From the NCBI GenBank assembly GCA_963778025.1, contig CAVZTA010000009.1, positions 372,001-436,000 on the forward strand: 64,000 nucleotides of DNA. The letters run 5' to 3'. Source of the DNA: CAVZTA01 sp963778025. Its GTDB lineage: Bacteria; Chloroflexota; Limnocylindria; Limnocylindrales; CSP1-4. Shown piece after piece: positions 17,870 to 27,550 of the stretch. A program made the translations under genes and the position numbers. The stretch's first letter is position 1; each line of letters begins with the position of its first letter. The notes beneath the pieces are model-generated. The model was not told where the DNA came from. It saw only the letters and a program-made list of their open reading frames with translations, and ran no database searches.

Positions 17870-18481
17870 ATGGCCTACGAGATCGAGGGCAGGCTGCTCG
17901 AGGTCTGCACCTGCAACGTCCTGTGCCCGTGCTGGGTCGGCGAGGACCCCGACTACAAGACCTGCGACACGACGATCGCCTGGGGGATCGAGAAGGGCAC
18001 GATCGAGGGCGTCAACGTCGATGGCCTGACGATGGCCGTCTCGGCGCACATCCCCAAGAACATCCTCGAACCGAAGTCCTGGAAGGCCGTCGTGCTGGTC
18101 GATGACCGCGCGACCGACGAGCAACAGGGCGAGTTGCTGAAGCTGTTCACGGGTCAGCTCGGCGGCCCGATCGCGGATCTGGCAGGGCTCATCGGGGAGG
18201 TCGTCGGGGTCGAGCGGGCGCCGATCACCTTCAGCGTCGAGGGTGGCAAGGGCCGGCTGACCATCGGCTCGATCGTCGACGCCGAGATGGCGCCCTTTGT
18301 CGGCGCGACGGGCGAGCCCACCACCCTCTCAGGAACGGTCTTCAGCACGATCCCGGGATCCCCGGTGTACGCAGCCAAGGCGAGCAACTACACCCGCGAC
18401 GGGAGCGCACACGGCATCCCGAGCGTGAAGGAGCTGAAGGACCACAACGCCCTTCAGGGCCACTTCCGCTTCGCGGCCTAG
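17870..18481 (+). CDS. DUF1326 cysteine-rich protein
   Basis: The 203-residue product is a DUF1326 protein: it opens EIEGRLLEVCTCNVLCPCW with four closely spaced cysteines and a fifth in YKTCDT, then continues with the family's ANIPKN-like AHIPKNILEPKSWKAVVLVD and a C-terminal KASNYTRDGSAHG. The biochemical role of the family is not established. The Cys cluster suggests metal or haem binding. Genes of this family often stand next to DUF2182 membrane proteins, as here. ATG 17870 is preceded by GGAGG at 17855-17859 and by the palindromic operator. Confidence 0.88.
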   Translation: MAYEIEGRLLEVCTCNVLCPCWVGEDPDYKTCDTTIAWGIEKGTIEGVNVDGLTMAVSAHIPKNILEPKSWKAVVLVDDRATDEQQGELLKLFTGQLGGPIADLAGLIGEVVGVERAPITFSVEGGKGRLTIGSIVDAEMAPFVGATGEPTTLSGTVFSTIPGSPVYAAKASNYTRDGSAHGIPSVKELKDHNALQGHFRFAA

Positions 18482-18511
18482 AGCGCATCGGCGCGCGAGA
18501 GGGACCAGGCG

Positions 18512-19276
18512 ATGTTCACGTACCAGCACGTCGCCGTCCCGCGGCGGGACCGGGCGATCCTCATCGGGTCGCTCGGGCTGCTCGCGGCGATCGCGGCACT
18601 CGCGATCGCGTTGTGGCAGAGCTCGGCGTACGGCCGCTACCTGCATCACACGGGTGGCGGCGACGCGCCGCTCGCGGTCGAGGTGTCGCTGTTCGGCCTC
18701 GGCTGGGTGCTGATGATCGTCGCGATGATGCTGCCGACGTCGATCCCGCTCGTGGTGACCTTCGCGGCCCTCGTCCGCCGGCGGCCGCATCCGACCCGGC
18801 TCGTCACGGCGGTCGTCCTCGGCTACCTCGTGATGTGGTCCGCCTTCGGCGTCCTCGCGTACGTGGGCGACCGGGGCATCCACGCCGCGGTGGACGCGCT
18901 CCCGTGGCTGGCCCAGCACCCGCAGCTCATCGCGGGCGCGACCCTCGCCATCGCCGGGCTGTGGCAGTTCAGCGCGCTCAAGTACCGCTGCCTCGACGAG
19001 TGCCGCTCGCCGCTGGGCTTCGTGATGAACCGCTGGCGTGGCGTCAGCCCGTCGAGCGAAGCCTTCCGGCTCGGTGTCGCCCATGGCCTGTTCTGCATCG
19101 GCTGCTGCTGGTCGATGATGCTCGTCATGTTCGGGCTCGGCCTCGGCAGCCTCGCCTGGATGCTCGCGCTGGGCGCGGTCATGGCGGTCGAGAAGAACGC
19201 CCCGTGGGGACGCCGCATCAGCCGGCCACTCGGCTTCCTGCTCATCCTCGCGGCCGTGGCCGCCGTCGCCGGGTGA
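18512..19276 (+). CDS. DUF2182 polytopic membrane protein
   Basis: The 254-residue protein has about seven hydrophobic segments and the DUF2182 marks: WVLMIVAMMLPTSIPLVV, the Cys pair in KYRCLDECRSPLGF, and GLFCIGCCWSMMLVMFGLG. The family is annotated as predicted metal-binding integral membrane protein. Its three Cys clusters face a partner, DUF1326, that is itself Cys-rich, so the two may form a metal-handling complex. It lies 30 bp after DUF1326 with GAGAGGGA before the ATG, and is followed by a TetR regulator. Confidence 0.9.
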   Translation: MFTYQHVAVPRRDRAILIGSLGLLAAIAALAIALWQSSAYGRYLHHTGGGDAPLAVEVSLFGLGWVLMIVAMMLPTSIPLVVTFAALVRRRPHPTRLVTAVVLGYLVMWSAFGVLAYVGDRGIHAAVDALPWLAQHPQLIAGATLAIAGLWQFSALKYRCLDECRSPLGFVMNRWRGVSPSSEAFRLGVAHGLFCIGCCWSMMLVMFGLGLGSLAWMLALGAVMAVEKNAPWGRRISRPLGFLLILAAVAAVAG

Positions 19277-19299
19277 GGCCGCGACCCTATGCTCCGGGC

Positions 19300-19974
19300 A
19301 TGCGCGATGCGGCCGCGACGGACGATCTCACCCGGGCCGAGCGGCGCGACCGCGCGACCAGCGACACCCGGACATCGATCGTCGACGCCGCTCGCGCGTG
19401 CCTGCTCGCCGATGGGTACGCCGCCCTGTCGACCCGCCGCGTCGCCGACATGGCGGGCGTCCCGCTCAGCCAGATCCACTACCACTTCGGCTCGAAACGG
19501 CAGCTCATCCTGGCGGTCCTCGACGCCGAGAATGCGCGGCTCCTCGAGCGCCAGCGCGACATGTACGACGCGCCGGAGCCGCTGTGGGTCCGCTGGGAGC
19601 TCGCGTGCGACTTCCTCGACACCGATCTCGCGTCGGGCTACGTCCGGATCCTCCAGGAGATGATCGCGGCGGGCTGGTCCGATCCCGATGTCGCGGCGTC
19701 CGTCCGCGGGATGATGAGCGGCTGGTTCGTGCTCCTGAGCGACGTCGCGCGTCGTGAGCAGGAGCGGGGGACGAACCTCGGACCGTTCACGCCCGAGGAG
19801 GTGGGCGCTCTGATGGGCACGCCGTTCCTGGGCGGCGAGGAGCTGCTCCTGCTGGGCGTCGACGAGACGATGCTGCCCATCCGGTCCGCACTCCGGAAGG
19901 TCGGCAAGCTGCTTCGGTCCCTCGACGCGCGACCGACTGACGGCTCGAACGATGGTGCCGACCACCAGGGCTGA
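19300..19974 (+). CDS. TetR-family transcriptional regulator
   Basis: The 224-residue protein has the N-terminal TetR helix-turn-helix (IVDAARACLLADGYAALSTR, VADMAGVPLSQIHYHFGSKR) and an all-helical C-terminal ligand domain. A -10-like TATGCT (19288-19293) lies 6 nt before ATG 19300, so it may also be transcribed from its own leaderless promoter inside the operon. The best candidate operator is the 36-bp palindrome in front of DUF1326, which would make this an autoregulated metal- or ligand-responsive operon; this is inference. Confidence 0.9.
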   Translation: MRDAAATDDLTRAERRDRATSDTRTSIVDAARACLLADGYAALSTRRVADMAGVPLSQIHYHFGSKRQLILAVLDAENARLLERQRDMYDAPEPLWVRWELACDFLDTDLASGYVRILQEMIAAGWSDPDVAASVRGMMSGWFVLLSDVARREQERGTNLGPFTPEEVGALMGTPFLGGEELLLLGVDETMLPIRSALRKVGKLLRSLDARPTDGSNDGADHQG

Positions 19975-19981
19975 CGCCCGG

Positions 19982-20882
19982 ATGGCGTCGCGCGCTCCGG
20001 CACGCGAGCAGACGCGCGCCCGCTACCCGGACGCGACCGGCTTCATCGAGCGCGACGGCGTCCGGGTCGCCTGGGAGCGCTACGGGTCGGGCGACCCGGC
20101 GATCCTGCTCATGCCCACCTGGTCGATCGTCCACTCGCGTCACTGGAAGCTGCAGATCCCGTTCCTCGCACGGCGCCACACGGTCGTGACCTTCGATGGC
20201 CGGGGCAGTGGCCGCTCCGATCGCCCGATCGATCCGGCGCGCTACAGCGACGCCGAGTTCGCCGCCGACGGGGTCGCCGTCCTCGACGCGGCCGGCGTGG
20301 AGCGCGCCGCCGTCGCCGGCATGTCGATGGGCGCGGGCTACGGCCTTCGCCTCGCCGCGGACCACCCGGACCGCGCCCTCGGCCTGATCCTCATCGGCCC
20401 GACGCTGGATCTCGAAGCGACCGCCCAGCGGGACGATGACCCGTTCTGGCTGCCGCCCACCGCGGATGAGGGCTGGGCGACCTACAACGCCGACTACTGG
20501 CGCCGTGATTGGCCGGGCTTCGTCGCGTTCTTCATGAGCCAGGTCGTCCACGAGCCGCACTCGACGAAGGTCGTGGAGGACATGGTCGGCTGGGCGCTCG
20601 AGACCGACCCCGAGACGATGGTCACCATCGAGCGCGCGCCGTACCTGCGCGACCCGACCTCACGGGTGTTGCTCGAGCGCATCCGCTGCGCGAGCCTCGT
20701 GATCTCCGGGACCGACGACCACGTCCAGCGGCACGAGGGTGCCCGCGAGATCGCCCGGCTGCTGGGGGCGCCGTTCGTCGAGCTCCAGGGCTCGGGGCAC
20801 GCCCCGCAGGCCCGCGAACCGGTCCGGGTGAACCTCGCCGATCCGGACCTTCCTCGCCACACTGCCGGGAGACGCGCGATGA
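19982..20882 (+). CDS. Alpha/beta hydrolase, copy 1 (one frameshift near the end)
   Basis: The protein (about 299 residues after repair) is an alpha/beta-hydrolase: TFDGRGSGRSDRP, nucleophile elbow AVAGMSMGAGYGLRLAA (Ser in GMSMG), acid-region SGTDDHVQRHEG and His in LQGSGHAPQAREP. As sequenced it runs into copy 2. Removing one G near 20839-20841 restores a family-like end, NLAIRTFLATLPGDAR, and a TGA at 20880-20882 that overlaps the next ATG. It is about half identical by eye to the next gene. The substrate is unknown. Confidence 0.8.
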
Positions 20883-21806
20883 CGATCGCCCCGTCCAAGC
20901 CGCGACGCACCGACGACGCCGGCCGGGCACGCCTGCCCGATGCCACGGGCGTCGCGAGATCCAGCGACGGCGTCGGCATCGCGTGGGAGGCCTTCGGCTC
21001 CGGCGACCCGACGATCGTCCTGCTGCCGTCGACGCCGATCATCCACTCGCGCCAGTGGAAGGCGCAGGTGCCGTACCTCAGCCGCTCGTGGCGGGTGATC
21101 ACGTACGACGGCCGCGGCAACGGGCTGTCCGAGCGGCCGACCGATCCCGACGCGTTCCGGAGCGAGCGGATCGTCGACGATCTCAGCGCCGTGCTCGACG
21201 ACACCGGGACGGACGCAGCCGTCCTCGTCGGGCTGTGCGGCGACGGCGTGTGGCACTCGATCCTGTTCGCCGGCACCGCACCCTGAGCGCGTCCTCGGGA
21301 TCGTCGCGTTCGCCGTCGGCGTGCCGCTGCTGTCGCCGCCGCACCCGTGGCGCGTCCGGTACTCGACGACCGACGAGCTGCCGACCGACGAAGGCTGGGC
21401 GAAGCTCAACACCCACTACTGGCGGCGCGACTACCCGGGTTTCGTGTCGTTCTTCTTCGATCAGCTCCTGCCCGAGCCGCACTCCACGAAGCAGTACGAG
21501 GACACCGTCGCCTGGGCGCTCGACGGCTCCCTCGAGTCGATGCTCGGCGACATGCACGCGGCGAGCGACCTGTCGCTCGACCGGGTGGTCAAGGCATGCC
21601 AGGCCGTCCGCTGTCCGATGCTGCTCGTCCACGGCACCGAGGACCGTTGCCAGCCGCCGGCTCGCGCGGAACGCCTCGCCGAGCTCACCGGAGCGCCGCT
21701 CGTGATCATCGAGGGCGCCGGCCACCTCATCCCCGCGCGCGAGCCCGTCAAGGCCAACCTGCTCATCGCCGAGTTCGTGCGCGGCCTGGCCGGGAGGTCG
21801 AGATGA
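20879..21806 (+). CDS. Alpha/beta hydrolase, copy 2 (one frameshift in the middle)
   Basis: This is a paralogue of the gene before it (TYDGRGNGLSERP, then PTDEGWAKLNTHYWRRDYPG against PTADEGWATYNADYWRRDWP in copy 1). The nucleophile elbow reads VLVGLCGDGVWHS, so Cys replaces Ser, as in dienelactone hydrolases. The acid is in VHGTEDRCQPP and the His in IEGAGHLIPAREP. The frame breaks near 21275-21285, where removing one base gives GTAPERVLGIVAFAVG. It overlaps both neighbours by 4 bp (ATGA), so the two hydrolases and the following glycosyltransferase form one translationally linked operon. Confidence 0.8.
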
Positions 21807-23057
21807 CGCTGACCGAACCGCGCAGCCACACCTGGACGCGCGCGCTCCAGCGGCCGCGCCGGGCGCTGTACATCTCGTCGCCCATCGGTCTCGGCCACGC
21901 CATGCGCGACGCGGCCATCGCCGACGAGCTCCGGAAGCTGCATCCCGATCTCGAGATCGACTGGCTGGCCCAGCATCCCGTGACCGCGGTCCTCGAGGCA
22001 CGCGGTGAGCGGATCCATCCGCTGAGCGCCGAGCTCGCCAGCGAGTCGGCGCACATCGCGGCGGAGTCGAGCGGCCATGAGCTGGACGCGTTCGGGGCCA
22101 TCCGGCGGATGGACGAGATCCTCGTGGCGAACTTCATGGTCTTCCACGACGCGGTGACCGAGGGCGAGTACGACCTCGTGATCGGCGACGAGGCGTGGGA
22201 CGTCGACCACTTCCTCCACGAGAACCCGGAGCTCAAGCGCACGGCGTTCGTCTGGTTCACGGACTTCGTGGGCTGGCTCCCGATGCCCGAGGGCGGCGAA
22301 CGGGAAGCCTTCCTCACCGCCGACTACAACGCCGAGATGATCGAGCACGTGGAGCGCTTCCCGCGCATCCGTGACCGCGCGATCTTCGTGGGCGATCCCG
22401 ACGACATCGTGCCCGACGACTTCGGGCCGGGCCTGCCGGCGATCCGCGACTGGACCGAGCGCCACTACGCGTTCGCCGGGTACGTCACGGGCTTCGACCC
22501 GGCGCCCTTGCTGGAGCGCCGCGAGGAGATCCGCCGCGAGCTCGGGTTCCACGACGACGAGCGGGTGGTCATCGTCACCGTCGGCGGCAGCGGGGTGGGG
22601 GAGGCGCTCCTGCGCAAGGTCGTCGCGGCGTATCCGGCGGCGCGCCGGGCCATCCCGGGGCTGCGGATGATCGCGGTCGCGGGTCCGCGGATCTCGCCCG
22701 AGGCCATCGACGCGCCCGACGGGGTCGAGGTGCGGGCGTTCGTGCCCGACCTCTATCGCCACCTGCTCGCGAGCGACCTCGCGGTGGTCCAGGGCGGGCC
22801 TCACCACGACCATGGAGCTGACCGCCGCACGACGGCCGTTCCTGTACTTCCCGCTCGCGCACCATTTCGAGCAGCGGCGACACGTGCGCCACCGGCTGGA
22901 GCGCTACGGGGCGGGCCGGCGGATGGAGTACGAGGCGGTGGATCCCGACGCGATCGCGCTCGCCATGGCCGAGACACTCGACGCGCCGGTCGAGTACCGG
23001 CCGGTGGACGGCGACGGCGCGCGCCGGGCGGCGGAGCTGATCGCGCCCCTCATCTGA
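21803..23057 (+). CDS. GT-B glycosyltransferase (GT28/MGT-like), one frameshift
   Basis: The repaired protein has about 417 residues. The N-terminal acceptor domain starts RRALYISSPIGLGHAMRDAA, like MurG/UGT-type GT-B enzymes. The donor domain includes VVIVTVGGSGVGEALLRKVV and LASDLAVVQGGLTTTMELTA, where the frame breaks by one extra C near 22800. After that PFLYFPLAHHFEQRRHVRHR completes the donor site. The operon with two hydrolases suggests synthesis or turnover of a small glycosylated ester. The real sugar and acceptor are unknown. Confidence 0.8.
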
Positions 23058-23114
23058 TCCGTCGGGAGGTGACCTGCCGCGCTGCTGACGCGTCGCGGGT
23101 AGTCTCTGCTCACG

Positions 23115-23909
23115 ATGACCGCGCCCCTGTTCACGGCGACGCCCCTCCCCGCGGACGACCCGTCGCTGGGCACGCTCAGCCTGGACGAGCTGGGCGAGCG
23201 ATGGCGCCAGAGCGCCGCCAGGGGCGCCATCTCGGCGGAGACGATGACCGGCACCGACCGTCGGGCGCAGGCGCAGGGCGTCCCGGGGCTCGAGCTGATG
23301 GAGCACGCCGGGACCGCCGTCGCCGCGGTGGCCCGGGCCCTCATCGAGCGCACCGAGCGCACCGACAGGGGGCCGGTGCTCATCCTCGCCGGACCCGGCA
23401 ACAACGGCGGTGACGGCTTCGTCGCGGCACGGCGGCTCGCCGAGTGGGGCGTGCCCGTGATCGCCGTCCTCGTCGCCACCGAGACGCGTCCCCGGACCAC
23501 CGACGCGACGCGGAACTGGCGGAAGCTCGACGGCCTCGAGGGGGTCACGCGGCTGCATGCGCCCGTCGCGCGCGATGTCGCCATCCTGGGCCAGGGCATC
23601 GAGAAGGCGTCGCTCGTCATCGACGCCCTGCTCGGGACGGGGGTCCGCGGACAGCTCCGTGACCCGATCCGGAGCGGCGTCGAGGTGATCAGGCGCGCCC
23701 GGGAGCACGGCGTGCCGGTCCTGGCCGTCGACACGCCCACGGCCGTCGACCTCACCTCGGGCGACCCGTCCGATCCGGTCGTCCGGGCCGACGTCACCGT
23801 GACCTTCCACCGGCCGAAGACCGGACTGCAGACCCGGCTCGGCAAGGCGCTCGCGGGCAAGGTCTTCGTCGCCCCGATCGGCATCCCCACGGCCGCCGAC
23901 CGTGCCTGA
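23115..23909 (+). CDS. nnrE: NAD(P)H-hydrate epimerase (YjeF N-terminal domain)
   Basis: The 264-residue protein is the epimerase half of the NAD(P)HX repair system. It carries the YjeF_N signature LILAGPGNNGGDGFVAARRL, the Asp in LVIDALLGTGVRGQLRDP, and VLAVDTPTAVDL. It lacks the C-terminal ADP/ATP-dependent dehydratase (NnrD), which must be elsewhere, and has an extra 50-residue N-terminal extension. ATG 23115 follows a -10-like TAGTCT (23100-23105) by 9 nt, suggesting a leaderless mRNA. It overlaps the next small gene by 8 bp. Confidence 0.88.
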   Translation: MTAPLFTATPLPADDPSLGTLSLDELGERWRQSAARGAISAETMTGTDRRAQAQGVPGLELMEHAGTAVAAVARALIERTERTDRGPVLILAGPGNNGGDGFVAARRLAEWGVPVIAVLVATETRPRTTDATRNWRKLDGLEGVTRLHAPVARDVAILGQGIEKASLVIDALLGTGVRGQLRDPIRSGVEVIRRAREHGVPVLAVDTPTAVDLTSGDPSDPVVRADVTVTFHRPKTGLQTRLGKALAGKVFVAPIGIPTAADRA

Positions 23910-24150
23910 CGAGGCTCCTGCGCCGCTCCCGCCCGCGCCGGGCGCCGAGGAGCGTCAGCCCGGCTGGCCCCAGGTCCTGACGATCGCGGTCGTCATCGTG
24001 GCCATCGTCCTCGCGATCGCCGCGCTCTCGAACCTCGTCCCGGGCATCGGCGGCGCGTTCGCGAACTTCCCGGTCCTCATCGCGGTCCTCATCGTCGGGA
24101 CCGTGCTCGTCGTGTGGCGCATCCTCCGCGCCCCGTCCGCCCCCCGCTGA
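23902..24150 (+). CDS. Small two-helix membrane protein
   Basis: The 82-residue product has a Pro/Ala-rich N-terminus and two hydrophobic helices (about residues 25-48 and 57-75). No known motif is seen. It overlaps nnrE by 8 bp and lies 17 bp before glpD, so it is probably part of the same transcript. GTG 23902 is the only plausible start. Confidence 0.55.
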   Translation: MPDEAPAPLPPAPGAEERQPGWPQVLTIAVVIVAIVLAIAALSNLVPGIGGAFANFPVLIAVLIVGTVLVVWRILRAPSAPR

Positions 24151-24167
24151 ACGGGCCCGATCGACCC

Positions 24168-25862
24168 ATGGCCGCTGACGCGCCGACCCGTCGTGCGGCC
24201 GAGCTTCGTGCGTTGCAGGACGGCCCGTGGGACGTCGTCATCGTGGGCGGCGGGATCGTCGGCGTGGGGGCGCTCCTCGACGCCACCAGCCGCGGGCTTC
24301 GGGCGGCCCTCGTGGAGCAGGACGACATCGCGAGCGGGACCTCGTCGCGCTCGTCGCGGCTGATCCACGGCGGCCTGCGCTACCTCGAGCAGTACCAGTT
24401 CGGGGTGGTCGTCGAATCGCTCGCCGAGCGGGCACGGCTGCTCCGGCTGGCGCCCCACCTGGTCAGGCTCCAGGAGTTCCTGTTCCCGCTCCACGGCCTG
24501 CCCGTCGTGACGCGCGCGTTCTACGGCTCGGGCATGCTGCTCTACGACCTGCTGGGCTCGGCGCGGTCGGGCGGGCTGCATCGTCACCTGGGCACGAAGG
24601 CCACGCTCGAGTACGCGCCGGCGTTGCATCGCGAGGGGCTGCGCGGCGGCCTCGTGTACCACGACGCGATGGAGGACGACGCCCGGGTCACGCTCGCGGT
24701 CCTGCGCACCGCGCTCGATGGCGGCGCGACCGCCGTCACGCGCGTGCGGGCGACCGGGCCGCTCCATGACGGCCGGACGATCGCCGGGATCCGCGCCCGG
24801 GACGCGATCACGGGTGCGGAGCTGGACATCCGGGCGCCGCGCGTGCTGGACGCGACCGGCGTCTGGGCGTCGCGGCCCGATCGACCGTTCGGCGCAGGCT
24901 CGTTCACCGTGGTGCCGTCGCGCGGCAGCCACATCCTCGTCCCGCGTGAGCGGCTGCCGGTCCGTGGCGGGATCACGCTCCGCGTCCCGGGCAAGGTCGT
25001 GTTCATGGTCCCGTGGCCGCGTCACTGGATCATCGGGACGACGGACGCGCCGTATCGGGGCTCGGTCGACCACCCGTCGGCCAGCGGCGAAGAGGTCGAT
25101 TCGATCATCGACACGGTGAACCGGGCGATGGACGTGGACCTGTCGCGGGACGACGTCGTGGGCACGTACGCGGGCCTCCGTCCGCTGGTCGCGCCCGCGG
25201 ACACGGGGTCGACCGTCGAGATCAGCCGGCATCACCGGGTCGCGCGCGACCCGGACGGTCTCGTCCGCGTCAGCGGCGGCAAGTACACGACCTACCGGGT
25301 GATGGCGCGTGATGCGATCGATGCGCTCCTGGGCGGCGAGGCGAAACGTCGACCGAGCGCGACCGCGGACCTGCCGCTGCACGGGTCGCTGACGCTCCCG
25401 GAGATCCCCACGGTCGCCGCCGGGCTGGCCCGGGAACACGGCCTGTCCGACGAGCTCGCGACGAGCCTCGTCGACCGGCACGGGACCGATGCTCCGGCGT
25501 TGGCTGCCGCCGGTGCGGCCGCCGATCTCCTCCGGCCGATCGCCCAGGGGTTCCCGATCCTCGAGGCCGAGATCGCCTGGGCCGCCGACCACGAGCTGGC
25601 GCTCGGCCTCGACGACGTCCTCGCCCGGCGGACCCGGCTGGTGCACGAGCTGCGTGACCGCGGCACGTCGATCGCGCCACGGGTGGCCGCGATCCTCGGG
25701 GAGCGGCTGGACTGGGACGAGGGTCGCCGGGCGGCCGAGGTCGCGACGTTCCGCGCGAACGCCGCGCGCGAGTTCGGGCTGCCGGCCGCGTCGCCCAGCG
25801 AGACCGCGGGCACGGTGCGGGTGGTGGATCCGACCGGCGTCGGCGGCACCGAGCCCGCCTGA
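24168..25862 (+). CDS. glpD: Glycerol-3-phosphate dehydrogenase, FAD-dependent
   Basis: The 564-residue flavoprotein oxidises glycerol-3-phosphate to dihydroxyacetone phosphate at the membrane and feeds the quinone pool. It has the FAD-binding dinucleotide fold VVIVGGGIVGVGALLDATSR, the family signature SSRSSRLIHGGLRYLEQYQF, GSHILVPRERLP, and the second FAD-contact VSGGKYTTYRVMARDA, plus the C-terminal GlpD cap. It sits 12 bp before glpK, forming a glycerol-use operon; no GlpF facilitator is in view. ATG 24168 matches the family N-terminus better than the upstream in-frame ATG 24114. Confidence 0.93.
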   Translation: MAADAPTRRAAELRALQDGPWDVVIVGGGIVGVGALLDATSRGLRAALVEQDDIASGTSSRSSRLIHGGLRYLEQYQFGVVVESLAERARLLRLAPHLVRLQEFLFPLHGLPVVTRAFYGSGMLLYDLLGSARSGGLHRHLGTKATLEYAPALHREGLRGGLVYHDAMEDDARVTLAVLRTALDGGATAVTRVRATGPLHDGRTIAGIRARDAITGAELDIRAPRVLDATGVWASRPDRPFGAGSFTVVPSRGSHILVPRERLPVRGGITLRVPGKVVFMVPWPRHWIIGTTDAPYRGSVDHPSASGEEVDSIIDTVNRAMDVDLSRDDVVGTYAGLRPLVAPADTGSTVEISRHHRVARDPDGLVRVSGGKYTTYRVMARDAIDALLGGEAKRRPSATADLPLHGSLTLPEIPTVAAGLAREHGLSDELATSLVDRHGTDAPALAAAGAAADLLRPIAQGFPILEAEIAWAADHELALGLDDVLARRTRLVHELRDRGTSIAPRVAAILGERLDWDEGRRAAEVATFRANAAREFGLPAASPSETAGTVRVVDPTGVGGTEPA

Positions 25863-25874
25863 GCGTCGCCCCGG

Positions 25875-27375
25875 GTGGCTGCCGATCTCGTCCTCGCGCT
25901 CGACCAGGGCACGACATCGTCGCGCGCGATCGCCTTCGACCGAAGCGGTGCACCGGTCGCGACCGCCCAGGAGGAGTTCCCGCAGGGCTACCCGGCGCCG
26001 GGCCACGTCACGCACGACCCCGAGGACATCTGGTCGAGCCAGCTGCGGGTCGCTCGGGAGGTGATCTCGGCGGTCGGCGGGGCCGAGCGGATCGCGGCCA
26101 TCGGCCTGACGAACCAGCGCGAGACCACCGTGGTCTGGGAACGCTCGACCGGCCGGCCCGTCGCTCCGGCGATCGTGTGGCAGAGCCGGATCACCGCCCC
26201 GTTCTGCGAGCAGCTCAAGGCCGATGGCGCGGAGCCGCTGGTGCGCGAGCGCACCGGCCTCCCGCTCGACGCCTACTTCAGCGGGCCGAAGGTGCGCCAC
26301 ATCCTGCGGTCGGGCGACCTGCACGCCCGGGCCGAGCGCGGCGAGCTGGCCTTCGGCACGGTCGACTCGTTCCTGGTCTGGCGGCTGACGGGCGGTCGGG
26401 TCGCACGCGACCGACGTCTCGAACGCCTCGCGCACGCTGCTGCTCGACATCCGGTCGCGTGACTGGGACGACGAGCTGCTGCGGCTGATGGAGGTCCCGC
26501 GGGCCGTCCTGCCGTCGGTCCTCCCGTCCTCGGCCGTCTGGGCCGAGACCGACGCGTCGCTCTTCGGCCGCCCGATCCCCATCGCGGGCGTCGCCGGCGA
26601 CCAGCAGGCGGCGACCTTCGGCCAGGCGTGCTTCGCACCCGGTGAGGGCAAGAACACGTACGGCACGGGCGCGTTCCTGCTGGTCAACACGGGCGATGCG
26701 CCGATCGCGTCGCGGCACGGCCTGCTGAGCACCGTCCTGTGGCAGCTGGGCGAGCGCGGGCCCGTCGCGTATGCGCTCGAGGGCTCGGTGTTCATCGCCG
26801 GGGCCGCCGTGCAGTGGCTGCGCGACGGCCTGCGGGCGATCGCGACCTCCGATGCGATCGAGGGACTGATCGGCGAGGTCGAGGACACCGGTGGCGTGTA
26901 CCTCGTGCCGGCGTTCGTGGGCCTGGGCGCACCACATTGGGATCCGGACGCGCGGGGTCTGCTCATCGGCATGACGCGCGGGACCGGGCTGCCGGAGGTC
27001 GCGCGGGCGACGCTGGAGTCGATCGCCTATCAGGTCCACGACGTGGTCGAGGCGATGGACGCCGACCGGGGTGCGCCGCTCAGCGAGCTGCGGGTCGACG
27101 GCGGCGCGGCGCGCAATGACCGGCTCCTGCAGTTCCAGGCGGATGTCCTGGGCGTGACCGTGGAGCGGCCGCGGGTCACCGAGACCACCGCGTGGGGCGC
27201 GGCGTCCCTCGCCGGTCTTGCCGTGGGCGTGTGGGATGGGCTCGATGCGCTCGCCGCGATCCGTCAGGTCGACCGCCGGTTCGAGCCCTCGATGACCGCC
27301 GACCGACGTGCCGAGAAGCTCCGCGGCTGGCACCGCGCGGTCGAGCGCGCCAAGGGCTGGGCCCGCGACGACTGA
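25875..27375 (+). CDS. glpK: Glycerol kinase, one frameshift
   Basis: The repaired protein has 499 residues, the normal length. FGGY-family marks are LALDQGTTSSRAIAFDRSG, GLTNQRETTVVWERSTGRPV, VWQSRI, and in the second part AGVAGDQQAATFGQACFAPG, KNTYGTGAFLLVNTG, VFIAGAAVQWLRDGL and RVDGGAARNDRLLQFQADVL. The frame breaks near 26395-26402, where removing one base yields the conserved GGRVHATDVSNASRTLL. It starts at GTG 25875. It converts glycerol to glycerol-3-phosphate for the upstream GlpD. Confidence 0.92.
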
Positions 27376-27380
27376 GCGTA

Positions 27381-27458
27381 GGGACGTCGCCTCGAACGTC
27401 CCTCTTGCGCCGCACGCTGGGTCGCGTATAGTCCGGGCGTCGCGGGAACGCCCGCGAC
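27381..27458 (+). promoter_or_regulatory. Inverted repeat, sigma70-like promoter and leader hairpin before the zinc-ribbon gene
   Basis: First comes an inverted repeat GGGACGT/ACGTCCC (27381-27402), which could end glpK transcription or bind a regulator. It is followed by -35 TTGCGC (27405-27410), a 16-bp spacer and -10 TATAGT (27427-27432). The transcript would begin with a perfect 8-bp stem-loop, GTCGCGGG-AACG-CCCGCGAC (27439-27458), and have a leader of about 110 nt, unusually long here, suggesting post-transcriptional control. Confidence 0.6.
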
Positions 27459-27550
27459 ACGGAAACGATCGCCCATTCGAACACGGTCTCCTCTCGCACC
27501 TCGCATCGAGGACCCGGGCCGACGCGGCGACAGCAAGAGGAGATCGGCAC

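Noticed and set aside
19952..21286. A natural double-hydrolase fusion
   Set aside because: Removing one base near 20840 gives a normal C-terminus and an ATGA overlap with copy 2, the same junction style as the other genes of the operon.
23955..26972. A 1005-codon minus-strand frame opposite glpD and glpK
   Set aside because: Shadow of two well-recognised genes; its translation is low-complexity.
27381..27402. A DosR box
   Set aside because: GGGACGT/ACGTCCC has the right half-sites but an 8-bp spacer, unlike the tight DosR consensus, and it lies far from the stress cluster.
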